Origin: Euptelea pleiosperma
Taxonomy: Eukaryota; Streptophyta; Magnoliopsida; Ranunculales; Eupteleaceae
DNA: 64,000 nucleotides
NCBI GenBank assembly: GCA_035048495.1
Contig: CM068540.1
Location: forward strand, 8,106,829-8,170,828
Reading direction: 5' to 3'
Position numbers and translations under genes: made by a program
Part shown: piece by piece, positions 1 through 11,400 of the stretch
Layout of the letters: every line of letters begins with the position of its first letter
How positions within the stretch are numbered: position 1 is the stretch's first letter
Notes under the pieces: model-generated
The model's database searches: none
Told to the model about the DNA's origin: nothing
What the model saw: the letters and a program-made list of their open reading frames with translations, nothing else

Positions 1-1823
1 GTTGGATCTCTCTAGATCCGTCGATCTACCAATCTGGGTCCCAATCAAGTCACCATCCATCCGATCGCCATCAGACCATCTGTCACATCATCTTGTGAGA
101 CAATGGACATCATAAATCCATGTGGGCCAGTAGCCGCGCCCATCATCATCGACCCGCTGTCCGACCAGTTAGTGGACCCCGTGAATTTCTAAAGAATTTT
201 AATTAAATTTCAAAAAAATGGGGGGTCCACTAATTGGGGAGATTCCCCATAGAAAAGTAGATTTTTACTTAAAAAAAAATATATATATATATATTTTTTT
301 ATTTTCAAAAATACCCTATTTCCATTAAAGGAAATAGGGAGCTTTATAAGAGGAGGGAGAAGGGTTCGTTCGAACCCTAATCCCCCTCTCTTCTCCTCCT
401 CTCCTTCCCCCAACAATTCCCCCACGTTCTCCCTCCACCGGCTGGCCGTTTCTTCTTATTTTCTTCTTCTTCTTCATCTTCTTCTTGCTTCTTCTCCGTT
501 CTTGTTTTCTCGCCGGAGTTGCAGAACTCCGGCCATCTGCAACTCCATTTTTTTATCCCCCTTAGCTCCATCTCCTAGCCTCCTTCTACATCCTCTTGTC
601 TGCGCTCCCTGCTACTACGTGAAGCACGGTCGCAGCCCTCTTCTCTTGACGCTGCAACAACGCCTCCACAGCCGCTGCAACTCCGCCTGTCACCATCCCT
701 TGCCGCTACACCGCTACTCCTTGTTCCTCCGCCAGCCACTTGCTCCGCCTCTGCCATCACCACCAGCCGTCACTTCCTTCTTTGGACGGCTTCATCTCCT
801 CCACGTTATCATCTCTCATCGCCGCTGCAAATCCACCACGCACCAGCAACTCTTGATCTCTCCATTGCTTCTTCTCTCTCGACTTCTACAAAGCTACCAT
901 CACCAGTTCGGGTTCCACCGTGTAAGCCATTCATCAACCTCTTCACCAGCAAGAACTACTTGCTGTACCCGACCTGTGGTGCTCTAAACACCACAACCTG
1001 CAACTTCGGTCGGAAACACCTCCCCCATCTCCGTTCACCACCTGTGCACCGCTCTTCTCCCTGGATAGACCAGCAAACCACGACCTTGGTCATGCACTCT
1101 TTCGTTGCTGGACACACCATACCAGCGACTCTCACCGGCGCTCACCTCCTTGCAAAGTCATCACCGTCCCTAGCCCACCATCATGGCCGAGCTCCCCCTT
1201 CAATGGTCCATCTCCGATCCTTCTCCCAATGGTAAGTGGTAAGCAATTTTTTTTTTCTCTTTATTTTTCTCACTTTCTTTCTCTAGATATCCCTTTCTCT
1301 CTAAGGTTCTATATCTATCACTTTCTTTCTCTTGTTTCTCACTCTAAAAATCCTTATTCTCTATCATTCTCTCTCTAAGATTTCTCTACTTATATCTTTC
1401 TCTCTCTAAAAATCTCTCTCTTTAGTTAGTTTTTTTTTATGCTTTATAGTATAGAGTTTCTCGTTCAATCAATGTATGCACATTCATTTATTTCAATCAA
1501 TAACATGGTTTCCTTTAAATGCAGTGTCTTCTTGTTGATTATTTCCTATGCTTTCAGTAGTTGATAATTTCTCTCTCTAAAAATAAAAAATAATGTTTCA
1601 AAATCCAATTTCATCTCTCTCATCTCTCCATGAATTTTTGGCAATTTTTTAATTATAATCGTTCTTTGATTTGTATGACCTAACCCCGAGTGCGGATCGA
1701 CATCCGACACGAGCCACTGTGCAAAATAGACTATTTTACAGGTTAAAAGTCTCGGATTAATTACAAATATTGTTGAGATTTTAGGGTTTTCGTAACCAAC
1801 GACGCGGAAAATACCTACTTTCA
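1..1823 (+). mobile_element. Family D LTR, 3' portion, left-truncated by the window
   Basis: This is the 3' part of a long LTR of the same family as the array at 42742-64000. It shares the closing block of that LTR: the GAGTGCGGATCGACATCCGA motif near 1688-1707, a short spacer, then AACGACGCGGAAAA and the terminal CTTTCA at 1818-1823. A TATA-like TTTATAAGAGG lies near 343-353, followed by a pyrimidine-rich leader, as in the other copies. The sequence after 1823 is not a primer-binding site but reads straight into LINE coding sequence, so this is probably a solo LTR inserted in the LINE. The left end and its TSD lie outside the window. The CT-rich open frames here (for example 502-987) have no recognisable domain. 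Confidence 0.8.
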
Positions 1824-4740
1824 ATTATTCACCTCTACAAATCCCTCCAACCACAGCTTCATCCAAGATGCCATCCCAAAATGTGTCACTGATGAAGACA
1901 ATGCCATGCTTATTGCTTTACCCACCATGGAAGAGGTTAAGTTGTCCACTTTCAGCATTGGTGCTCATAAAGCCCCGGGCCCTGATGGCTTTACGGGTTT
2001 CTTTTTCTAGACCTTTTGGGATGATGTTAAAGCGGACATCTCTTCCTCAACAAGTGTGAGCTCCATCGTCTCAACCATACAAATATTGCACTCATTTCAA
2101 AAAGGAATGGTCCGGAATCCATTACACAATTTCGACCCATCAGCTTGTGTAATTGTGATTAATAAAATTCTTTCGAAAATCCTGACTGGCCGTCATCGGA
2201 TCATCATTGGAAAGCTCATTTCTCCAAATCAAGCAGCTTTCATATCAGGTCGACTTATCTCTGATAACACAATCCTCGCTCAAGAACTCCTCCATCATAT
2301 TCAAAGGAAGAAAGGCAAAATTGGGCTTATGGCTATCAAGTTAGACATGGCCAAAGCTTACGATCGAATTGAATGGTCTTTCTTGCAAAACACAATGCTT
2401 GCTATGGGTTTCCATGACCAATGGATAAATTTGATCTACAAATGCCTCTCCTCTACTGCCTTCTCAGTACTCCTCAATGGCTCCCCCGTGGGTTTTTTCA
2501 AGTCTAGTCATGGACTTCGACAGGGTGACCCCTTATCCCTGTTTTTATTCATCCCATGTACTGAAGTGCTCTCTAAACTTATTGCCAAAGAGGAAAGCCT
2601 TAATCATATTCATGGTATCCGTATTGAAAAGAATTGCCCCCCCCCCCCCCCCCCATATCCCACTTACTCTTCGCTGATGATTGCTTCATTTTCTATCAAG
2701 CGAACCTAGTGGAAGCCCGTGCTCTCAAGGATGCTCTCCTAGACTTTTGCAATGGATTAGGGCAACATATCAATTATGGGAAGTCTGGAGTGATGTTTAG
2801 CTCGAATCTCCATAGACGGTAGAAAAAAGCTTTTGCTTTTATTCTCAACATAAAGAATCTTACTCTCTCAGAGAAAGAGCTGGGAAACCCCCTTTTTATC
2901 GGGCGATCCAAAAGAAAGGCTTTCAACTATGCACGAGATCGCATCCAACAGGTTATCTTTGGCTGACGGTCTCGCACCCTTTCACAGGCTGGCCGCACAA
3001 CTCTAATCAAGGCCGTCGTCTCCCCTATACCGATTTATACAATGCCCTCCTTTTTGTTTCCAAAAAAAATTATGTTCCACCCTCGATTCTATGACTAACC
3101 ATTTTTGGTGGCAAGGCGGGAAGACAAACAAATCCCTTCATCTTATGCACTGGAACTCCATTTGCCTCCCTAAAGCTTTGGGAGGTTTGGGTTTTTGTAA
3201 GTTTAGGTGTTCTAACCTTGCCCTCCTGGCAAAGAATGTATAGTCTATGCTCACCTTTCCAGATTCCCTACTCTCATGGACTATGAAAGGAAAGCATTTC
3301 CAAAACTCCTCTCTTTTGGATGCCACCCCAAAGATGCACGACCCCTGGGTTTGGAAAAGCCTCATGATCGCCAAGGAAACGTTCAAACCTTACTTTATTA
3401 AGATGATTGGATCCGGCCATGACACTAAGATTTGGAGCGACCCTTGGATCTTTAATGGGATTGATCACCTTTTCCATCCCACACGCCCACCAGACTGTCA
3501 ATTGGTGTTGGTTGCCGACCTTATAACCAAGAATCGTCTGTGGAATGAACCTCTTATTCAATCCCTTTTTTCTAGTGAGGTAGCACGACCCATCCTTTCC
3601 ATTGAACTAAGTCATTACCCTTTTCCCGACCGTTGGTTCTAGGCTCTAGATTCTCTACTAAATCAGCTTTCAATTTTCTTCCGAGAGGATCCTTATCAAG
3701 TAGGACCACTTCTATCCCGGTTGCCATATGGAAAAGTCTTTGGAAATTAGCAGTTCCCTTTCAATGTCAACTCTTTATGTGGAAACTTCTCAGAGGTTGC
3801 CTCCCAACCAAGGATATACTTCATGCTCACTTGGGATACATCAGCCCAGAATGCTCTCGATACGGCCATCATCTTGAGGACATTGCTCATGCCCTTTTTT
3901 ACTGCCCTTCTTTAGCGCACGTATGGTTTGCATCCCCACTTGGCCTTCGTATTATATATATGGCTCCTCATGATATTGGGCCTTGGATTATCAGCCTTTT
4001 CCATCTACACCAAAGTCGATCGGATGGTGACATCTCCTTTTCTACACTCTGTTTTACTCTTCTTTGGCGAATTTAGCATCACAGGAATGTTGAAATCTTC
4101 AACTCAGCCAATGCAAATCCCAAGGGGTTGCTCCGTTCCTTACAATCCTTCATCTTACCTCAGCCTCCTCCGGTGGAAAATGTGCTTCGTTGAAGTACCA
4201 ATACTTGGGAACATCCTCCCTCCGGCTGGCTCAAACTGAATACTGATGGAGCATGGTCACCTGATTCTCTAGCGGCTAGACTTGGATTTATCATTCATGA
4301 TGAAAATGCTCAATTTGTTTTGGCAGGCGGCTGTCAAGCGACATCCTCGTTCGTAGAGGAAGCAGAAGCCAAGGCACTAAGATGGGGTCTTGAATTGGCC
4401 CTCTCTCATGGGTATACCAAGCTGGAAATTGAAGCTGATGCTGAAGTTCTTATTAGTTAACTGAACCTATCCTTATCCTTTTTGACTTGGAATGTCTCCC
4501 CGATATGTGTTGATATTTTGCAGTTGGTAGGGAGACTAGACTCCTTTAAATTTCTCTTTTGTTATCATGAATGTAATGGTATTACAGATGGCATAGCTTC
4601 TAAAGCCTCTGCCTGGACTTCTCCTTTTGTATGGTTTGTTCCTCCCCCTTGGCTAATTCCTTTGTTGCAAGGGCGGGGTGTTTAGACCCCCCCTTCTTTG
4701 GTTATATCTACATCTGGTTTACATTAAAAAAAAAACGTAA
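1824..4740 (+). pseudogene. Degenerate plant LINE (L1-type) ORF2: RT, zf-RVT, RNase H
   Basis: A non-LTR retrotransposon polyprotein broken by stops and frameshifts. In order: the pre-RT motif KAPGPDGF near 1968-1991; an RT block at about 2150-2700 with KLDMAKAYDRIEW and GLRQGDPLS; the catalytic FADD motif just after an 18-C run (2637-2654), in another frame; a zinc-finger RVT region near 3630-3960 (FQCQLFMWKLLRGCLPTKD, then a C-x2-C/H-rich stretch); and an RNase H (RVT_3-like) region at 4219-4680 beginning LKLNTDGAW. The element ends near 4680-4684 with TAG and a short A-tract at 4726-4735. The endonuclease half would lie left of the family D LTR, outside the window. It is not functional. 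Confidence 0.9.
2637..2654. repeat. 18-base poly-C run inside the LINE RT
   Basis: An uninterrupted C homopolymer between the GLRQGDP and FADD motifs of the LINE reverse transcriptase. It coincides with the frame change between these motifs, so it is either a real slippage expansion or a consensus error in the assembly. Confidence 0.85.
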
Positions 4741-5174
4741 GTATGGACAACTTTAGAATTTTGATTTACAAATTCACTCCAAACTAATCTTCCAAATTTC
4801 TCTTATTTTGCCACTTTTTCCAAAAATGCTTCTACAACTGCCCTTAGCAAATCAATAAAGCTAGATACTACTTGGCAATGCAAGCCTTAAATACTAAGTC
4901 TCCAATGTATATGTGCTCATGGGTTCATTTCCTAAGAGAGAGAAAGAGAGATAAGAGAAACAAGTTTCTATTTATTTGAGAAATGGTTTTCTGAAGGGTT
5001 TTTGTAATCAAACACAAAAATTTCAATTCTTGAATCTAAAATTTTAGATCTAATAATTCTATTTTCAATCCCAAAAATAGAAAAAGGAAATGAAGATGGG
5101 TTTCCGATGACCCGCCGGCTTAACTAGGAAACTGGTAACAATGGTGCGGGGGGGAAATTGGAATGGGTGGGAAA
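4741..5174. other. Intergenic, nothing recognised
   Basis: AT-rich sequence between the LINE A-tail and a MITE. There is a short GA-rich run near 4936-4959. I see no open frame with domain similarity. Confidence 0.5.
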
Positions 5175-5484
5175 CGAGTAAAACTTCGGTCACAATGCAA
5201 TATACAAGCCACGTGGCACACTCTTAGTGGACGCTGATCGAATGGATGTTTGGCCAATCCCTCAGTGTACCTCTAAACCAAAAATCAGCTTGATTTTAAG
5301 GGTAGGAATTTGAGAATTATTGAGCGTTATTTGGGTGCAAAGATCAAAAGGTTGTAAATTACTGATCAGGTTTATTTTTGGTTTGTAGATCCACCTAAGG
5401 ATTGGCCAAACATCCATATGGTCAGCGCCCACTAAGAGTGTGCCACGTGGCTCGTATTTTGCGTTGTGACAGAAGTTATACTCG
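5175..5484. mobile_element. MITE copy 1, long terminal inverted repeats carrying G-boxes
   Basis: The two ends are inverted copies of each other for roughly 110 bp, starting CGAGTAAAACTTC on the left and, reverse-complemented, CGAGTATAACTTC on the right. Each arm holds the perfect palindrome GCCACGTGGC (5208-5217 and 5442-5451), which contains a CACGTG G-box. The flanks GTGGGAAA (5167-5174) and GCGGGAAA (5485-5492) look like an 8-bp TSD with one mismatch. Long TIRs suggest a Mutator-like origin, while an 8-bp TSD fits hAT better, so I do not assign a superfamily. Related copies lie at 17520-17846, 22521-22872 and 26448-26560. Confidence 0.8.
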
Positions 5485-6203
5485 GCGGGAAACGAGTTTC
5501 CAGTGTTATGGGAAATCGAAGCGCTCCCGTTTCTCAGGCGCGTTTCCCAAGAAAAGATTGTACAACAAACGTTTGACGGTGACTATGGCACCAAGAAAGA
5601 AGTCCTAAAGTTGCCTTCGTGGTCAAGCAATAACAAGCATTCTCTCTTGCATTTGCTCTTCCATTCAGTTCTTCTCTTCTTTCAGTCGATAAACTGAAGT
5701 GTCTCTCACTAGGGTTTTTTGGAGAGAGTAAATCTTTTGGATTTTGTGCTCTAATCTTCCAATTCTCCATCGTATTTCTCTTCAAAAAGGTGTAATTCGC
5801 ATTCTCGCCTTGACAGATTCTTTGTCTAATCTGCAGTTTTGTCCATCAGATTGTTGTTTCTCGAATGCATTTCTCTCCATCTGATCATCTAAATTATACT
5901 AAATTTCTCTGATAGAAGTAATTCGGTTAATTTGATCTTCCATTTGAAGTTTTTGTTCATTTTTTTTTTTACTTCTTTATGTGAACAGGTTGGTTTCTTG
6001 AGTAATTATTGAGATAGTATGAAATTGAGATAGTATGAACTTTTCACTCACAGTGGGATTTTTTGGACAAGTCAAAGGTACTATAATCAGCAAGAATATT
6101 TGGTTGTTTGCTTTGACGTCGCTTGCAACTACTTGCTCTGTTTATTTTGGTAGCTCTATATGGCTTTGTTTCTTGATTAGTAAAGGAGAGAGAGAGAGAG
6201 AGA
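5485..6203 (+). promoter_or_regulatory. Candidate promoter and 5' leader region of gene 1
   Basis: This segment lies between a MITE and an AG microsatellite. It carries pyrimidine-rich runs near 5637-5690 and a telo-box-like TAGGGTTT at 5710-5717, features common near transcription starts of broadly expressed plant genes. The first coding exon is 2.3 kb downstream and directly preceded by an acceptor-like TTTTTACCAG ending near 8462, so a 5'-UTR intron is likely. No TATA box is convincing. This is inference from position and composition only. A (AG)n tract lies at about 6185-6204. Confidence 0.35.
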
Positions 6204-6641
6204 GCCTGTTTGGATTGCCTTGATGTTAATCCCAGTTTGGATTACCATTCTTGTGTCAGAGAAGGCGTTTTCAGAATGAAAAAGGTTGTTTGGTTGCCAG
6301 TTGCATCTATTTTCAGAAAGTATTTGCCTCATAAAAGGACTTTTTGAGAACATAATGTCATTTTATAGAAAATCCAAGTCATTATTCGATAAAAAGACTT
6401 TTTTTTTTACTTTGCAAGTCGACCAACCTAATGATCAATGAATCTTTACTCCCATCCCTCCTCACCTATCACTCTCATCAATCATGGTGATGATGATCAG
6501 GGAGGAAATAAAGGCGTTTGGCAGTAATAAGGATCAAAACAGCTTTTTTTTTTCTTGAAAAAAAGCAGCATTAAAGTCTCTCTCAAGAAGTCTTTTTTCA
6601 AAATAAAACATTTTTACAAAAGTGGAATCCAAACAGCCCTA
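6204..6641. mobile_element. Possible hAT-like MITE
   Basis: The left end reads GCCTGTTTGGATTGCC and the right end, reverse-complemented, reads AGGGCTGTTTGGATTCC. This is the common GGGCCTGTTTGG-type terminus of plant MITEs. The interior is AT-rich without coding potential. The left boundary abuts the (AG)n tract and no clean TSD is seen. Confidence 0.45.
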
Positions 6642-7262
6642 AGATTTGTATTTCTGTGTTTCTTTTAGTTCCTAATATGCTTGGCCACATTCTATTATAT
6701 ATATAATTTTTCCATTGTATTTCATTTCTAACTGTGCAATAATTAAACTATCTTGCTATGGCCATTGCCAGTCCGAATGAGTGCCATATACTTGATCCTG
6801 ACCATTCCATCGATGACACACTTTTTTTTTGGATAAGCAATCGATCGGACACCTCTTGGATTGGCCATTGCATCCTGATTCTTTAACATCTGATATGGCG
6901 CATATTATATTTGACCTTTGAAAACAATGTGATTCCTTATGTGGTTGGGATCATGTGATTGGTTTTGGGATATGGATAACTGGGAGGACAGTAAGGAATA
7001 TGACTTCATTATGTTCGTCGCTAACAAAGATGACCGTGTATGTCTCATAACAAAGATCTGATTCCACTCCAAAAGGTTTCTGATGTTAAGATCTCCCTCG
7101 TCTTTAAGAGTAAATAGAATCCCAACTCACCAAGTGTGTCTTCTTGTCATGCTCCTGACCTGACCACAAAAATTGCTGCATTTTTTCTCAATACTCTTGA
7201 TAACGTTTTTAGGAAGAATGAAGATATTAGTCCAAAATACTTGAGTACTCCTGATGAGCGAT
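6642..7262. other. Presumed 5'-UTR intron sequence, nothing recognised
   Basis: AT-rich sequence between a MITE and a LINE relic, with no motif or domain that I can support. Confidence 0.4.
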
Positions 7263-7790
7263 TTTATTAACTCTATTCTACCTGCATAAACAACACCCTG
7301 CCTTCCAAGATTGAATTCTTCAATTGGTTTGATCCAAAAGGGGTTGACAATCTGAAGGTGGATATGAGAGGCATACCAACGTACCTAACTGGGAGAGATA
7401 CTTCTTTGAACCCGAGAAGGTCTATGATGGACTGTTTTGTATCCTCTTCAATACCACTACAAAAAGTTAAGCTCTCGTTCACCTTAGCTTCAAGGACAGA
7501 CAGAATACTGAACTCTTTAATGTTTCTTTAAGAGCCATAGCAGACCTGAGATTACCATTAAGAAAGACAAACAAGTCATCTGCAAAGCTGAGATATGATA
7601 TCAGAGGATGCAAACATCTATGATGCAGCTTAACATTCCCTTCCTCGACTTTCCTCTTTATAATGCTGTTGAAAACCTCCATGACAAAAAGGTCTGGAGA
7701 CATCAAATCTCCTTGCCGTAAATCTCTCTTTTCAAAGTACGCTGCTGGATTGCCATTAATTGTTATAGAAAACATTGGTGTTATGCACTT
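7263..7790 (-). pseudogene. LINE reverse transcriptase fragment
   Basis: The minus strand encodes a short piece of a plant L1-type RT: the block LRQGDLMSPDLFVMEVF, then the catalytic motif LSFADDLFVF, and after a frameshift near 7500 the block LLGFKEVSLPVRYVGMPL typical of the region after the RT palm. It is broken by at least two frame changes and has neither an endonuclease nor a tail. It lies upstream of gene 1's first coding exon in the opposite orientation. Confidence 0.85.
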
Positions 7791-8499
7791 CTAATCTAGC
7801 TTATCATTCTACTAGGAAAGTTCATGATCATTATGACTTCTACAATCAACTCCCAGTCAACATTTTATAAGATATTAAGATCAATCTTTGCAGCACATTT
7901 AGGAGATATGCTTCTCCTTCTAATAATGGCCAATTGATTATGGCTCATTAGGGACCCAGCAACTTGCTTAATTCGATTGAAGATAATCTTTGTGATGCAT
8001 TTTTAAATGATGTTCGGTTATTATCTTTTATAACTTACCCATTACAACTGCTTTTGCTGTAGTCCCTCCATGTGTTCGTGTTGTAATCTGTAATTATGAT
8101 TTGCTTAGCTTCCAAGGTAACTGTGGACATTGGAGCTTGTCAAAAATTTAATTTGAGAAGGGTTCTTTTTGTACATCTTTGGTAGTAGATTTGTCCCAAT
8201 TTGTTGTACCAACTGTTTCAATCTTAGTCAAATGAGTCATTGGTGCTTGTTTTGTTCTAGAAAGCTTTTGGATAAGGGGTTGCCGTACTTGCATTTTTCA
8301 TTGCACCCAGCTTTCCCTATGTATACATTTAAACCTCAATTCTCGATAAGATAAGTTCTTTTCAGAATGTAATCTTTCCAAACCTGTGAATTTCATGGTA
8401 TTAGGTTCTATTACTACTTTCTTTTTCTTCTTGATCAGAAATTTTCATCTTTATTTTTACCAGAAAGCATTGAAGTCTTATAGAGTTCCAGTTATTTTT
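7791..8499. other. Presumed 5'-UTR intron end and leader of gene 1
   Basis: No repeat or domain recognised. An acceptor-like TTTTTACCAG ends near 8462, leaving about 38 nt of leader before the ATG at 8500. Confidence 0.4.
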
Positions 8500-11400
8500 A
8501 TGGCATACATCCCTCCACATAAGAGGCATTTAGAGGATACAGAGGGTCCATCGCCCAGTCTCTCTTCACTTATTGCTGAGTTCAAGAAAAAATTGAATCT
8601 GAGGGCTTCTGATTCTAATTCAGACAGGACGAAAGATAATGCTTTGCAAGGTGAAATGGTTAGTTATGCGAGGCACTCTATTTCTAGATGGTGGATAGTA
8701 GGTCTAACAGATGATGATCGGCTTCCTGCTTCAATTTGGTTGGAGCCGATTTCTTGTGAATCCATTGAGTGGAAACATGGAGAAAAACCACTGGCTTTAG
8801 TACGTGGCCCTTCACCAAGAGGTTTCTACTTGAACATTGCTAGCTAATCTTCATTTTAGGCTTATGTACTGTATTGGGGAGTATTCAATTTAAGGGTAAA
8901 TTTTGTGTTGTTTCGTAGAGCTGAATGAAAGCTTTGCAAAGTGCCCATGGGTGTCTATTACAGAGAAGATACAGCCAGACGTACTTACTTCTTTTGCTTC
9001 TTTTCAAAATATGAGGAATGAAATGGAGTTCCAAGAGTTTGCAGATATAAAGCCTTCTTTTGTAGCAAGATTTGGTAAAATTCTCTTTCATGGGTAAGAG
9101 TTCTTGCTTGCTTGGTTTTATTGGCTATAATTTCATTCCAAAGAAATTGCTTTGAATAATATCATCATGGATGTTTTGTTTTTGTCTCCTTGTTGTAAAG
9201 TATTTCTATGTGAAAGGCCTTTTTGTTTGGTAAGTGAAAGGTTTTTGTTTTGATCAAAAGAACTATGTATAATGGGCCCTAGCACCCTGGATTGGACAAG
9301 AAGTTCAAAAATCCTTGTAAATGATATACACATTAATATCATCATAATCATCTATATATATATCTATGTATGCATACTAATTATGCCCTGAAAGCTGCTG
9401 CAACACAAGCTCAAGTAAAGCCCTAAATATTTTGTCTTTTGCTGCAAAGGAAAAACATAAAACAGACCATAAATACTAAGTTATACTATTGATACTTGTT
9501 GTCTCTTTACAAATTTTCAAAGAAATAAAGAACATGACCAGTATATACTATTGATACTTGTCTCTCTACGAATTTTCAAAGAAATAAAGAAAAAGATTAG
9601 TATCTAAGCTGAACGATTCTAATGCTATTTGAGTTCATCCGAATTCCGTTATTATTGTCATTGTTAGCCTTTTGTTTTCTTTGACTTCCATTATTACAGT
9701 TTCTTGAGACGATTCTCTAGGATCTTCAAAAGCTCGGCTTTGATCTTTGTGTTGTCTCCCATTATAAATCCACTCCTTGTTTCATTAGGCCTTCTTCTAG
9801 ATGGTGTTTGCTCATAGTTAGGACTCTCTAACTGGGCCAGCGAGTGGGAACTAAATTGCTATTTAAAGACATCCGCAATAACAGTAGGGTATTGTTTTCT
9901 TCAGTGAATGTTCACATTTTGAAGTGGAAAAAGAGTCATTTCATAACAGGTCTGAATCTCTCATTCGCCATCTTATGGGAAGATTGCTGTAGATGCCATT
10001 ATGTGCAAATCCTCCAAGAATAATCCTCCCAAAATTAATCCTTAACCTATATTTCTGAATCAAGTGTTCCTATAAATATGGTATATTCCTTCCGTTATTA
10101 AACGTATCCATATGTTTCTAGATTTTTCTTGACTTAGAAATTCGACACACTCAAGAATATGTCCAGAAACAATTTCCAGTAATTGTGACAAACTTTGACA
10201 TTATAGCTTTCCGTGAAACGAATAATATGTAATTTTTCAAATCACGTTACATAAGTTTTTACAAAAATATTTCAGTTAATTTATTCCATTTCGTTATAAA
10301 TTCCATGTGTTTTCTCATTCATATAGGGACCAGGGTCAACAGTTGTTGGAGCCGATTTGATCAGACTGTAGCAAGCTACATGGAGATTAATTTTAGAAGC
10401 AAAGAAGGAGGGAAGAAGAGAGAAGGAGAAGAAGAATGAGAGGAGAAGATGATGGAGTGGGAGAAAGGGGGAATCATGAATATTGTCCACGATTCCCATA
10501 GTAATATTTTATTGGTAAACTATTAGGAATACCCCTGGTTACGTATGGAGATATATAAAGACCAATAAAAAAAATAAAAGGGCGAAACCAAAATAAAAAC
10601 CATAAAGCAATAAAAAATACATATGTTAACACTCCCCCTCAAGTTGGTGCGTAGGCATTTGTCACACCCAACTTGCATAAAATATCAACCAAACATGATT
10701 TTCTTAACACCCCTAGTAAGAATGATCCGCTAATTGCACAAAGGTTACACACAGTCCACGAAAGTGCAATAATTAGAGGTAGACCGGTGATGCGATACTG
10801 AACCTACCCCATCAACATCTGTATATGTCTATATTCTCAAGTTTCCATGCTCAGAGAATAAAAAACCTCTTCTTGGTGCTGACTTTAGGTTATGAAAGAT
10901 CCTAAAGGTAGCTTCAAAGTAAGTGGTGCTCGGGTCATGCATGTACTGACTAAGCACACGCACGGCATAACCAATGTTCGAATGGGTGAGAGACATATTT
11001 ATTGACTTCCCCACTAGCCTCTGTAATTGTCCTGCATCACTTGGGAGCTCCCCATCATGTCCCTTTAGGCCATCGTTTTGTTCAATAGGGTAATCTACTG
11101 GTTGGGCCTCAAGTTTCCTTGTTTGCTGAAGAAGGTCTAATAATACTTCTGTCAACAAATAAATACTCTCTTCTGAGAACGGGTTACCTTGATTTCTAGA
11201 AATTACTTCCACGCACCCAAGTCGTTGATCTGAAATTGAGTGCTTAAATATTTCTTGGGTGTTGAAAGTTTCGGCCGAAACCGAAATGTTTGCCTAAGTA
11301 TTTCTTGGGTGTTGGATTTCTTTCTTATTGTTGCAGTCACAATAATATCATCCACATATACAATCAGCGTTGTGATGCATGGTTGAAAGTTTCGGCCGAA

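Noticed and set aside
502..1235. CT-rich open frames of 161 and 91 codons
   Set aside because: They lie in the pyrimidine-rich part of a family D LTR. Composition explains them and no family similarity is seen.
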